Shown here piece by piece: positions 6,979 to 13,948 of a stretch of 13,948 bases of DNA (position 1 is its first letter; every line of letters starts with the position of its first letter). The notes beneath the pieces were generated by a model, which saw only the letters and a program-made list of their open reading frames with translations, was not told where the DNA came from and did not search any database. Origin of the DNA: CAYSLC01 sp964431545. Its GTDB lineage: Bacteria; Desulfobacterota; Desulfobacteria; Desulfobacterales; JAABSP01. The DNA lies in contig CAYSLC010000145.1 of the NCBI GenBank assembly GCA_964431545.1, positions 1 through 13,948 of the forward strand. Reading direction: 5' to 3'. The position numbers and the translations under genes are program-made.

Positions 6979-7791
6979 ATGAAAAAATGGGGAATCACGA
7001 TCATCCTGGCGGTGCTGATCATCGCCGTGGCCGGACCGGTTCCGGCCAGAACTCTGGACGACATCAAGGCTGCGGGCAAGATCGTCATCGGGGTCAAGGG
7101 CGACTATCCGCCCTGGGGCGTGATCAACAAAAACAACGAATTTGAAGGGTGGGAGATCGATCTCTGCCACAAACTCGCCGAGTTTCTGTTCGGCGACCCC
7201 GAAAAGGTCGAATTCGTGGCCGTTACCGGCGGCAACCGGATTCCTTTCCTCAATTCCGGAAAGATCGACATCATCTGGGCCACCATGGGCATCACCCCGA
7301 AGCGCGCCAAGGTGGTAGATTTTTCAATCCCCTACTTCAAGTCGGGCGTTCAGCTTCTGACCAAAAAGGACAGCGGCATCCAGAAGCTGGAAGACCTCAA
7401 GGGCAAGACCGTGATCACCATCAAGGGAACCACCGGAGCCCAGGGGCTGGATAAGCTGGTTCCGGATGCGGACCAGATCAAATTCGACAAAACGTCCGAG
7501 GCCTTGCAGGCCCTTCGCGACGACCGGGGCGTGGCCTTTGCCCAGGACGACATCCTGTTGTTCAAGCTGGTACAGGACAATCCGGACTGGCGGGTGACGG
7601 GCCGCGTGTTCAACAAGACCGACTGGGCCGTGGGATTGCGCAAAGGGGAAACCGACATCGCCGAGTTCGTCAATGAGTCGATCCGCAAAATGTACAAATC
7701 CGGCTACATGGTCGAAACCTTGAAAGCCTGGTGGGCCGGCCAGGAACTGGACGAGTACGTCAATCGCATTCACGATATGTTCAAGGAATAA
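6979..7791 (+). CDS. Polar amino acid ABC transporter, periplasmic substrate-binding protein
   Basis: Family-3 (SBP_bac_3) binding protein of 270 residues that captures an amino acid or similar zwitterion in the periplasm and delivers it to the permeases encoded just downstream. Residues 1-23 form a signal peptide (KK, a hydrophobic core, and VPA before Arg24). The mature part shows YPPWG, the segment ending TPKRAKVVDFSIPYF with R109 as the usual ligand-carboxylate Arg, IKGTTG, and D190-D191 where the family's amino-group Asp is expected. The frame extends upstream to 6916, but ATG 6979 is preceded by AAGGAGG (6967-6973) with ideal spacing and begins the signal peptide. A small dyad CGGTT-GA-AACCG at 6913-6924 lies in the 69-bp gap after the dehydrogenase gene. 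The ligand is not predictable; the neighbours suggest an N-methylated or acidic amino acid. Confidence 0.92.
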   Translation: MKKWGITIILAVLIIAVAGPVPARTLDDIKAAGKIVIGVKGDYPPWGVINKNNEFEGWEIDLCHKLAEFLFGDPEKVEFVAVTGGNRIPFLNSGKIDIIWATMGITPKRAKVVDFSIPYFKSGVQLLTKKDSGIQKLEDLKGKTVITIKGTTGAQGLDKLVPDADQIKFDKTSEALQALRDDRGVAFAQDDILLFKLVQDNPDWRVTGRVFNKTDWAVGLRKGETDIAEFVNESIRKMYKSGYMVETLKAWWAGQELDEYVNRIHDMFKE

Positions 7792-7814
7792 ATTGTGTCC
7801 ATCGGGCGGGCCCG

Positions 7815-7844
7815 CTCCGGCGGGTTCGCCTCGACCCGCCGGAG
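7815..7844 (+). promoter_or_regulatory. Intercistronic stem-loop between binding protein and permease genes
   Basis: A perfect 10-bp stem (CTCCGGCGGG, 7815-7824, paired with 7835-7844) closes a 10-nt loop, with no T-run after it. Such hairpins after binding-protein genes often stabilise the upstream mRNA and lower expression of the permease genes. The right arm contains the GGAG that would serve the alternative start ATG 7852, which supports ATG 7864 as the real start. The stem is in the sequence; its function is inferred. Confidence 0.6.
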
Positions 7845-7863
7845 GCCGGCGATGGGAGGGGCC

Positions 7864-8523
7864 ATGAATCTGGACTGGCAGGCCATCTATGATGCGAGAC
7901 ATTACATACTGGAGGGACTTTTCAACACCTGCGCCCTGACCGTCCTGGGCATCGTTTTGAGTTCGGTGCTGGGGGTCGTTTGCGCCGTCATGCGCATCTC
8001 CAAGAACAAACTGCTGCGGGGCCTGCTGATCTTCTACATCGAAATCTGGCGCAACACGCCGGTGGTGGCCCAGATCTTTTTCCTCTATTTCGCCCTTCCC
8101 CTCATCGGCATCAAGATATCGGCGTTCAACTGCGGCCTCATCGCGTTGGTGCTCCATTTCAACGCTTACAACATCGAGGTGTTTCGCGCCGGACTCGAAG
8201 CGGTCCCGCCGGGCCTGACCGAGGCGGGGCAGGCCCTGGCGTTCAACTATTTCCAGCGCCTCAGACTGATCATCCTGCCCCTGGCGTTCCGGCTCAGCCT
8301 CCCCGCCCTGGTCAACAACTACGTGTCGCTTCTGAAAAACACGGCGCTGGTTTCCGTGATCGGCGTGGTGGAACTGACCTTCGTGGCCCAGGACATCATC
8401 GCCGATAATTTCACCTTTAAAGAGATGTATTCGACGGTGGCTGTTTTGTACCTGATCCTGGTGTTCGGACTGACCTGGGCGCTCCGGCGCATCGAACGCC
8501 GATACGCCATCGAAATGCTGTAA
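7864..8523 (+). CDS. Polar amino acid ABC transporter permease (first)
   Basis: HisM/GlnP-type inner-membrane permease of 219 residues. It forms the translocation pore with the second permease at 8542-9222 and docks on the ATPase. It has about five hydrophobic segments, beginning near residue 17 with the GLFNTCALTVLGIVLSS stretch. The ATPase-docking EAA loop is EAGQALAFNYFQRLRLIILP. The frame is open from GTG 7795, and ATG 7852 is also possible. ATG 7864 gives the typical N-terminus (MNLDWQAIYD) and length, and follows GGGAGGG at 7854-7860. The upstream codons lie in a GC-rich hairpin. The gene ends in TAA, 18 bp before the next gene. Confidence 0.92.
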   Translation: MNLDWQAIYDARHYILEGLFNTCALTVLGIVLSSVLGVVCAVMRISKNKLLRGLLIFYIEIWRNTPVVAQIFFLYFALPLIGIKISAFNCGLIALVLHFNAYNIEVFRAGLEAVPPGLTEAGQALAFNYFQRLRLIILPLAFRLSLPALVNNYVSLLKNTALVSVIGVVELTFVAQDIIADNFTFKEMYSTVAVLYLILVFGLTWALRRIERRYAIEML

Positions 8524-8541
8524 GCAGCGGAAGAGGGCATC

Positions 8542-9222
8542 ATGATCGAGACCTTCACGGACAATTTCGGGTTCCTGATGATGGGCGCATGGAACACCCT
8601 TCGGCTGAGCGTTCTGGCGATGCTGATCTCGCTGGCCATCGGTACGGTTCTGGCGCTTTTGCGCCTGTCCAAACCGGTGCTGATCCGGCAGATGGCCCTC
8701 TGGTACATCGAGTTCTGGCGGGGCGTGCCCATGATCGTGACCATTCTCATGGTCTATTTCGCCTTCCCCGAACTGGTCAGCTTCGTGGGGCTGGATATCA
8801 GTTCGTTCAACGCCATGCTGGTGGCCTGTGTGCTGTGGACATCGGCCAACGCCGCGGAGATCGTTCGCGGAGGCATTCTGAGCCTGCCCTACGGTCAGAC
8901 CGAGGCGGCCGAGAGCCTGGGCATGAACTATGTCCAGCGGATGCGCCTGGTCATCTTACCCCAGGCCATGCGGCTGATGATCCCGCCCATGATCGGGCTG
9001 TTCACCCTCCTGCTCAAGGGGACCGCCATCGGATTCATCATCGAATACCGGGAATTGATCCGGGTGGCGCAGATCACCATCGAGCGGATGGTCATTTACG
9101 GGGATCACATGGCCAGCATCAAGGTGTATTCCATCGTGATGCTGATGTATTTCATCATGTGCTATCCCCTCAGCCGGTTCAGTTTGTACTGGGAGCGCAA
9201 GCTGGTGGAAGGCAAATTCTAA
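8542..9222 (+). CDS. Polar amino acid ABC transporter permease (second)
   Basis: A 226-residue inner-membrane permease, paralogous to its upstream neighbour. The N-terminal transmembrane block starts near residue 9 and includes GAWNTLRLSVLAMLISLAIG. The EAA loop is near-canonical (EAAESLGMNYVQRMRLVILP). The C-terminus SLYWERKLVEGKF is amphipathic and cytoplasmic, as in the family. GAAGAGGG precedes the ATG by a few bases. The tight spacing (18 bp on both sides) shows it is co-translated with the first permease and the ATPase. The two permeases most likely form a heterodimer. Confidence 0.93.
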   Translation: MIETFTDNFGFLMMGAWNTLRLSVLAMLISLAIGTVLALLRLSKPVLIRQMALWYIEFWRGVPMIVTILMVYFAFPELVSFVGLDISSFNAMLVACVLWTSANAAEIVRGGILSLPYGQTEAAESLGMNYVQRMRLVILPQAMRLMIPPMIGLFTLLLKGTAIGFIIEYRELIRVAQITIERMVIYGDHMASIKVYSIVMLMYFIMCYPLSRFSLYWERKLVEGKF

Positions 9223-9240
9223 CGCGAGAGGGCTCGGTCC

Positions 9241-9963
9241 ATGATTCAATTCAAGGGAGTGCACAAATCTTTCGGCGGCCGGCCGGTCTTAAAGGGCATC
9301 GACCTGGATGTCGCCAGAGGGGAGGTGCTGGTGATCATCGGTCCTTCGGGTTCCGGAAAATCGACCATACTGCGCTGCATCAACAAACTGATCGACATCG
9401 ACGACGGACGGATCGTGGTCGACGGCATAGATGTCCATGCGCCCGACACTAAAATCACCGAGGTGCGCAAGGAGGTGGGGATGGTTTTTCAGCAGTTCAA
9501 CCTGTTCCCCCACAGAACCGTGCTGGAAAACGTGACCATGGCGCCCATCCATGTCCGCAAAATGGAGCGGGAGGAGGCCGGGACCGTCGCCAGGGAGCTT
9601 CTGGAAAAAGTCGGCATTATGGATCAGGCGGAAAAATACCCCGCCCAGCTTTCCGGCGGGCAGCAGCAGCGGGTGGCCATCAGCCGGGCCCTGGCCATGA
9701 GGCCGAAGGTGATGCTGTTCGACGAGGCCACCAGCGCCCTGGACCCGGAGATGGTGGGGGAAGTGCTGGACGTCATGAAGCAGCTGGCCCGGGAGGGCAT
9801 GACCATGATGTGCGTAACCCACGAAATGGGCTTTGCCCGGGAGGTGGCCGACCGGGTCATTTTCATCGACGAAGGGATGATCATCGAACAAGGCACGCCC
9901 CAGGCGGTATTCGACGCCCCCCGGGAAGACCGGACCCAGTATTTTCTGGGTAAAATTCTCTGA
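9241..9963 (+). CDS. Polar amino acid ABC transporter ATP-binding protein
   Basis: A 240-residue cytoplasmic ATPase (GlnQ/HisP type) that powers the importer. Walker A is GPSGSGKST (34-42), the signature is LSGGQQQR (137-144), Walker B is VMLFDE (157-162) with D-loop SALD (165-168), and the H-loop histidine is H194. The Q-loop lies in VFQQFNLFPHRTVLENV. All catalytic residues are present and the length is normal for the family. It is the last transport gene; the regulator starts 45 bp downstream. Confidence 0.96.
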   Translation: MIQFKGVHKSFGGRPVLKGIDLDVARGEVLVIIGPSGSGKSTILRCINKLIDIDDGRIVVDGIDVHAPDTKITEVRKEVGMVFQQFNLFPHRTVLENVTMAPIHVRKMEREEAGTVARELLEKVGIMDQAEKYPAQLSGGQQQRVAISRALAMRPKVMLFDEATSALDPEMVGEVLDVMKQLAREGMTMMCVTHEMGFAREVADRVIFIDEGMIIEQGTPQAVFDAPREDRTQYFLGKIL

Positions 9964-9967
9964 TCGG

Positions 9968-9979
9968 GCGATGCATCGC
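9968..9979. promoter_or_regulatory. 12-bp palindrome before the regulator gene
   Basis: Perfect palindrome GCGATG-CATCGC, 5 bp after the ATPase stop and about 29 bp before the regulator's ATG. It could be an autoregulatory operator or a short mRNA hairpin. A site this short could also occur by chance. Confidence 0.25.
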
Positions 9980-10008
9980 GACCTCTGCTATCTCAAACGG
10001 CGCCGGTT

Positions 10009-10947
10009 ATGACAGACACTGAAAATGGCACACAGCAGGTCCTGGATCGAATCCGGAACGAATACGACCATTTTACCCCCGCCCAGAAAGCCATTGCGGA
10101 ATACGTTCTTCACAATCCGGAATCGCTGATGTTCATGCCCATCAATGAACTGGCCGGGGCCTCCGGCGTGAGCACGGCCAGCATCGTTCGATTCTGCAAC
10201 GCACTGGGTTTTGATGGCTACACCCAGCTCACCAAAGAGATGCAGCAGACCCTCCAGGGTCAGCTCAGCACGGCGGGGCGGTTCCGGATCGCCCAATCCG
10301 CCCGCGCCAACCAAAGCAAAATTGAATTGGAAAAATGGGGCGATTCGGCTTTTTCCAGAATTCTCACCCACGAGATCGAAAACCTGAACCGGCTGCCCGA
10401 CGTCATCAAGGCAGAGGAATTTTATCAGGCAGCGGAGCTGATCCACCTGGCCGACCGGATTCTCATTCTGGGGACCATGGCCTCCGCCAGCCTGGCCGGG
10501 CATATGGGCCGCATGCTCAGCAAGGTCTACCCGGAAGTGGATGTGGTGGACAGCGAGGGGGTGTTGAACGCGGCCAAGCTGTTGCGGCTGACCTCCCGCT
10601 CCGCAGCCTTCGTCATCGCGTTTCCGCGCTACCCGTCGGCCACAGTGCGGCTTGGGCGGATGCTGGCTGATGCGGATTGTCAAGTCGTCTCCATCACCGA
10701 CACGCATCTGTCGCCCATCAGTGGACTGGGCCATATCACCTTCCATATCCCGGTGGGGATCCCCAGCTACGTCGACGCTTATGCCGCCCCGATCACCTTC
10801 ATCAACGCCCTGTGTACGCACGTGGCGGAAATCGATCCCTCACAGGCCGCCGCGTCCCTGGCGGATTTCGACGAGTTCGCGCTGAAAGGCAGCCTGTTCG
10901 ACAAGCAGATCTGGCGGGGGCGGCCCCGGAAAAACGGCAAAGGATAA
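10009..10947 (+). CDS. RpiR/MurR-family transcriptional regulator with SIS domain
   Basis: A 312-residue regulator. The N-terminal HTH (about residues 10-85) contains FTPAQKAIAEYVL and the recognition region SGVSTASIVRFCNALGFDGY, typical of HTH_6. The C-terminal SIS domain (about 140-265) has LADRILILGTMASASLAGHMGR and a FVIAFPRYPSATV segment like the family's SFPRYS motif. SIS domains usually bind phosphorylated sugars, but RpiR-type regulators also sit in amino-acid and amine catabolic loci, and this one lies inside such an operon on the same strand. It probably controls the locus; the dyads at 5178-5194, 5217-5229 and 9968-9979 are candidate sites. No clear Shine-Dalgarno precedes ATG 10009, so low-level expression or coupling is possible. 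A leftover basic tail (WRGRPRKNGKG) ends the protein. Confidence 0.9.
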   Translation: MTDTENGTQQVLDRIRNEYDHFTPAQKAIAEYVLHNPESLMFMPINELAGASGVSTASIVRFCNALGFDGYTQLTKEMQQTLQGQLSTAGRFRIAQSARANQSKIELEKWGDSAFSRILTHEIENLNRLPDVIKAEEFYQAAELIHLADRILILGTMASASLAGHMGRMLSKVYPEVDVVDSEGVLNAAKLLRLTSRSAAFVIAFPRYPSATVRLGRMLADADCQVVSITDTHLSPISGLGHITFHIPVGIPSYVDAYAAPITFINALCTHVAEIDPSQAAASLADFDEFALKGSLFDKQIWRGRPRKNGKG

Positions 10948-10988
10948 ACGGTCTGTTCAGTTAATCGGAGACATTAGAAAGGAAAAAA

Positions 10989-12293
10989 ATGGAAAACCGA
11001 TATGACGCCATCGTCATCGGCGCCGGCATCATCGGCTGCTGCGTGGCCTTTGAACTGTGCAAAAAAGGGCGCAAAACCCTCAATATCGATTTTCAGGCCG
11101 CCGCCGGCGCCGGCTCCACGGCCAATTCCTGCGGCAACGTCCGGTTTTACTACTCGACGCGGGACGGCGTGGCCATGGCCTATGAAAGCGCCTGGTACTG
11201 GCACAACTGGCGGGAATACCTGGAGACCGAGGACCTCAGGGGATACGCCCCGTTCCGCAACACCGGCAGCGTGTTCATCAAATCCAAAGGGGTCGACTGG
11301 AACCGGGTCAAGCGGAGTTTCGACGACGTCGGGGTCAAATACGAGGAATGGGATCTGGACACCCTCCGGCAGAAGATCCCCGTCGCCGATTTTCATTCCT
11401 TCTATCCCCCGAAACGACCCGATGATCCCGGGTTTTTCGATGCGCCCAAGGACTTGCTGGAAGGGGCCTGCTACACGCCCGAGTCGGGGTATGTCTCCGA
11501 CCCCATGCTGGCCACCCAGAATGTGGAAGCGGCGGCCCGGGCCAAGGGCGGGGAATTTCTTTTTCGGAAGCGGGTGACCCGCATCCGAAAGGAAGACAAT
11601 CGTGTTTCCGGGGTTGAACTGGACGACGGGACCGTCATCGAGGCGCCGGTAGTGGTGAACGTCGCCGGTCCCCATTCTTTTCAGATCACCGAAATGGCCG
11701 GATTGACCGGACGCAACCGGATCAAGACCAAGGCCCTGCGCCATGAGGTCCACGTCGTACCGCCGCCCCCGAATTACCGGCCCCTGGAACAAGGATACCA
11801 CACCAACGACGCCGATATCGGCGGCTACTACCGCCCCGAGGCCGGGGATATGATCCTCACCGGCAGCGTGGACCCCAAATGCGACCCCCAGGAATTCGTG
11901 GACCCCGACGATTTCAACCGGGAGGTGACCGAGGACCAGTGGAAAGCCCAGGTGTACCGCCTGGCCCGTCGCATTCCCGAATTGCCGATCCCGTCGAAAC
12001 CCACAGGCATCGCTGACCTGTACGATGTGAGCGACGACTGGATTCCCATCTACGACAAGTCGGATCTCAAAGGCTATTATCAGGCCATCGGCAGCAGTGG
12101 AAACCAGTTCAAAACCGCGCCCGTGGCGGGCCGGATGATGGCCGAATTAATCGAAAAGGTGGAAGGGGGCTATGACCACGATGCCTCTCCCCTTCAATAC
12201 ACGTTGCCGCACCTGGGCATCGCCATCGACACGGGCATGTTTCATCGGAACCGGCGCATCAATCCGGACTCGAGTTTTTCCGTGATCGGGTAG
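10989..12293 (+). CDS. FAD-dependent oxidoreductase, DAO family
   Basis: A 434-residue flavoenzyme of the D-amino-acid oxidase/sarcosine-dimethylglycine oxidase fold. The N-terminal Rossmann motif is VIGAGIIG (9-16). The acidic residue after the second strand is D34, where Glu is usual. A Gly/Ala/Ser-rich loop with NSCGNVR (46-52) follows, as in the family's FAD-contacting segment. The C-terminal GSSGNQFKTAPVAGRMMAELI matches the family's flavin-binding end. Such enzymes oxidise a C-N bond: demethylating N-methyl amino acids, or deaminating D-amino or imino acids. There is no folate-binding GcvT-like domain, so it is unlike full dimethylglycine dehydrogenase. AAAGGA precedes the ATG, and the stop is TAG. 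In this locus it could demethylate the methyltransferase product, but the electron acceptor and substrate are unknown. Confidence 0.87.
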   Translation: MENRYDAIVIGAGIIGCCVAFELCKKGRKTLNIDFQAAAGAGSTANSCGNVRFYYSTRDGVAMAYESAWYWHNWREYLETEDLRGYAPFRNTGSVFIKSKGVDWNRVKRSFDDVGVKYEEWDLDTLRQKIPVADFHSFYPPKRPDDPGFFDAPKDLLEGACYTPESGYVSDPMLATQNVEAAARAKGGEFLFRKRVTRIRKEDNRVSGVELDDGTVIEAPVVVNVAGPHSFQITEMAGLTGRNRIKTKALRHEVHVVPPPPNYRPLEQGYHTNDADIGGYYRPEAGDMILTGSVDPKCDPQEFVDPDDFNREVTEDQWKAQVYRLARRIPELPIPSKPTGIADLYDVSDDWIPIYDKSDLKGYYQAIGSSGNQFKTAPVAGRMMAELIEKVEGGYDHDASPLQYTLPHLGIAIDTGMFHRNRRINPDSSFSVIG

Positions 12294-12297
12294 CCCT

Positions 12298-13716
12298 ATG
12301 ACGACGCACCGGACCGAAAAAGACCTCCTGGGGGAAAAGCAGATCCCGAAGGATAGCTATCTGGGCATCCAATCCATCCGGGGACTGGAAAACTTTCCCA
12401 TCACCGGGATTCCCATCAGCCATTATCCCGAATTCATCCGGGCCATGGCTTACACAAAGAAGGCGGCGGCCCTGGCCAACGCCGAACTGGGGGAGCTGGA
12501 GCCGTCCCTTGCCGAGGCCATCGCCGCCGCCTGCGACGACATCATCGACGGCCGGCTTCACGAGCATTTCTCCAGCGATGTTCTCCAGGGCGGCGGGGGC
12601 ACCACCGCCAACATGAACGCCAACGAAATCATCGCCAACCGGGCGCTGGAAATCCTGGGTCATGAAAAAGGACAATATCGGTTCCTGCATCCCAACATTC
12701 ATGTCAACATGGGGCAATCCACCAACGACGCCTACCCCACCGCCATCCGGGTGGCGCTTCATCTGAAATTGACCCTCCTGCTGGGCCAGATGGCAATTCT
12801 CCAAAACGCCCTGGCGCGGAAAGGGGAAGAATTTTCGGATGTCGTCAAACTGGGCCGAACGGAACTCCAGGATGCGGTGCCCATGACGCTGGGTCAGGAA
12901 TTCAACGCCTACGCCCTTCTGGTGGACGAAGACATGCGGCAGGTGCGCGGATCCCAGGACCTGATCCGGGAGATCAACCTGGGGGCCACGGCCATCGGCA
13001 CGGGCATCAACTGTCATCCCGATTATCCACCCCTTGCGGCCCGGAAGCTCAGGGAGATGAGCGGCGTCGATGTGGTCACGGCCCCGAACCTCATCGAAGC
13101 CACCCAGGACTGCGGCGCCTATGTGCAGTTGTCCGGCGTCCTGAAGCGTCTGGCGGTGAAGCTGAGCAAGGTCTGCAACGATCTGCGCCTCCTGAGTTCC
13201 GGGCCCCGGGGCGGGCTCAACGAAATCAACCTCCCCCGGGTCCAGCCCGGATCGTCCATCATGCCCGGAAAAGTCAATCCGGTGATCCCCGACATGGTGA
13301 TTCAGGTCTGCTATCAGGTGATCGGCGCGGACGTCGCCGTGACCATGGCCAGCGAGGCCGGGCAGTTGGAACTGAACGCGCTGGAACCCCTCATCGCTTT
13401 CAACCTGTTCCAGTCCATCACCCACCTGGGCCGGGCCTGCACGCTGCTGGCGGAAAAATGCATCGACGGCATCACCGCCAATCGGGATGTCTGCCTGGAG
13501 ATGGTCCAGCGCTCCATCGGTCTGGCGACGGCCCTCAACCCCTATATCGGCTACGCCAAGGCCTCGGAGATCGCCGGAAAGGCGTTCGCCACCGGCCGGA
13601 CCGTCCGGGAGATCGTCCTGGAAGAGGGATTGATGGCAGAGGAATCGCTCGACGAAATTCTGGGCCCGGAAAACATGATGAAGCCAAGGTCATTCAATCG
13701 CCGGAAAGGGCTTTAA
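12298..13716 (+). CDS. Aspartase/fumarase-superfamily lyase, aspartate ammonia-lyase-like
   Basis: A 472-residue cytoplasmic lyase very similar to aspartate ammonia-lyase (about 478 residues in E. coli), which converts aspartate to fumarate and ammonia. Superfamily signatures: GGGGTTANMNANE (near 98-110), QSTNDAYPT (140-148), GRTELQDAVPMTLGQEF from G186, and the catalytic loop GSSIMPGKVNP (318-328) with its two serines, Lys325 and Asn327. The fit with aspartase is good along the whole length. Two substrate-side positions differ from what I remember of aspartases: TE at 188-189, where Thr-His or Thr-Gln is usual, and NIH at 133-135 instead of NDH. A related amino acid, for example N-substituted aspartate, is therefore possible. 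It starts 4 bp after the oxidoreductase stop, so the two are translationally coupled. The annotation aspA would be reasonable but is not proven. It is the last gene of the operon; no terminator is seen before the convergent hypA. Confidence 0.88.
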   Translation: MTTHRTEKDLLGEKQIPKDSYLGIQSIRGLENFPITGIPISHYPEFIRAMAYTKKAAALANAELGELEPSLAEAIAAACDDIIDGRLHEHFSSDVLQGGGGTTANMNANEIIANRALEILGHEKGQYRFLHPNIHVNMGQSTNDAYPTAIRVALHLKLTLLLGQMAILQNALARKGEEFSDVVKLGRTELQDAVPMTLGQEFNAYALLVDEDMRQVRGSQDLIREINLGATAIGTGINCHPDYPPLAARKLREMSGVDVVTAPNLIEATQDCGAYVQLSGVLKRLAVKLSKVCNDLRLLSSGPRGGLNEINLPRVQPGSSIMPGKVNPVIPDMVIQVCYQVIGADVAVTMASEAGQLELNALEPLIAFNLFQSITHLGRACTLLAEKCIDGITANRDVCLEMVQRSIGLATALNPYIGYAKASEIAGKAFATGRTVREIVLEEGLMAEESLDEILGPENMMKPRSFNRRKGL

Positions 13717-13745
13717 CATCAAGGCCAAACGGGTTTCAGCGAGGG

Positions 13746-13948
13746 TTAATCTTCGATCTCGATGGAAGTGATCTCCAGCTCCTGCCCCGAGGTCAACTGG
13801 ATGGACCCACTGTCGCATTCCGGACAGCGGAACACCGGACCTTCGACGGTCCAGTCGTGGCCACAGTCGTTGCACCGGGCCGTGACCGGGACCTCTTCGA
13901 TGTGGAGCCGGGACCCGGCCAGGGGCGTGTCCCGGGAGATGATGTCGT
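13746..13948 (-). CDS. hypA: HypA/HybF nickel metallochaperone, C-terminal part (5' end off window)
   Basis: The last 66 codons and TAA (13746-13748) of a HypA protein, which inserts nickel into NiFe hydrogenase together with HypB (and into urease in some species). The visible part contains IISRDTPLAGSRLHIEEVPV, a zinc-binding pair (CNDC and CPEC) and the C-terminal GSIQLTS...IEIED. Both CxxC motifs are intact, so it looks functional as far as it can be seen; the nickel-binding N-terminus lies beyond the right edge. It converges on the lyase gene with a 29-bp gap. Its C-terminal residues equal those of the broken copy at 3160-3324. Confidence 0.9.
   Translation of the reverse strand, partial: DIISRDTPLAGSRLHIEEVPVTARCNDCGHDWTVEGPVFRCPECDSGSIQLTSGQELEITSIEIED
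13749..13808 (+). repeat. Direct repeat copy 2 (3' end of hypA)
   Basis: Partner of 3163-3222, with 52 of 60 identical bases in the same orientation. The two copies bracket the whole 10-kb catabolic block. All differences are synonymous in HypA. Confidence 0.85.

Noticed and set aside
12259..13425. 388-residue open frame on the minus strand
   Set aside because: Antisense to the lyase gene, with no recognisable domain; a GC-driven shadow frame.
13717..13745. Terminator between the lyase gene and hypA
   Set aside because: No stem followed by a T-run could be found in the 29-bp gap.
1..13948. CRISPR array, tRNA or rRNA genes
   Set aside because: No regularly spaced repeats were seen, and no tRNA- or rRNA-like segments were noticed by eye. 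A covariance-model search was not possible.

Overview
The window is GC-rich DNA (apart from a few AT-rich regulatory stretches) whose gene content suggests an anaerobic or facultative bacterium, plausibly a sulfate-reducing Desulfobacterota-type organism. The grounds are an MttB-superfamily methyltransferase next to amino-acid catabolic genes, and a HypA nickel chaperone. No rRNA or other taxonomic marker is present, so this placement is inference.

Layout. (1) Positions 1-1581, minus strand: a nearly complete family-5 (peptide/opine/nickel type) ABC substrate-binding protein with a twin-arginine signal. Its reading frame runs off the left edge. (2) Positions 1727-2965: a worn ISAzo13-type insertion sequence. 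Its transposase frame is open, but the first catalytic Asp and part of the core appear to be missing. (3) Positions 2966-3612: a gene graveyard holding a frameshifted unknown gene and a hypA copy reduced in frame to 54 residues. (4) Positions 3613-13716, plus strand: one co-oriented catabolic locus. It encodes an MttB-family methyltransferase without pyrrolysine, a Leu/Glu/Phe/Val-dehydrogenase-like enzyme with a long N-terminal extension, a complete polar-amino-acid ABC importer (binding protein, two permeases, ATPase), an RpiR/MurR-type regulator with a SIS domain, a FAD-dependent DAO-family oxidoreductase, and an aspartase/fumarase-superfamily lyase. (5) Positions 13746-13948, minus strand: the C-terminal part of a second, normal-looking HypA that continues off the right edge.

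How it may work together (inference). The importer would bring in an amino-acid-like compound, probably N-methylated. The MttB homologue could remove a methyl group from a quaternary amine, the DAO enzyme could oxidise a secondary or tertiary amine or a D-amino acid, and the dehydrogenase and lyase could release ammonia or an amine and feed carbon into central metabolism. The RpiR-type protein is the obvious local regulator. Two AT-rich promoter regions carrying dyads, before the methyltransferase and before the dehydrogenase, are its most likely control points. No corrinoid protein or corrinoid methyltransferase partner is encoded here, so the methyl acceptor must come from elsewhere.

The catabolic block lies between a broken and an apparently intact hypA copy in the same orientation. 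This suggests that the block, or one of the hypA copies, arrived by duplication or insertion.
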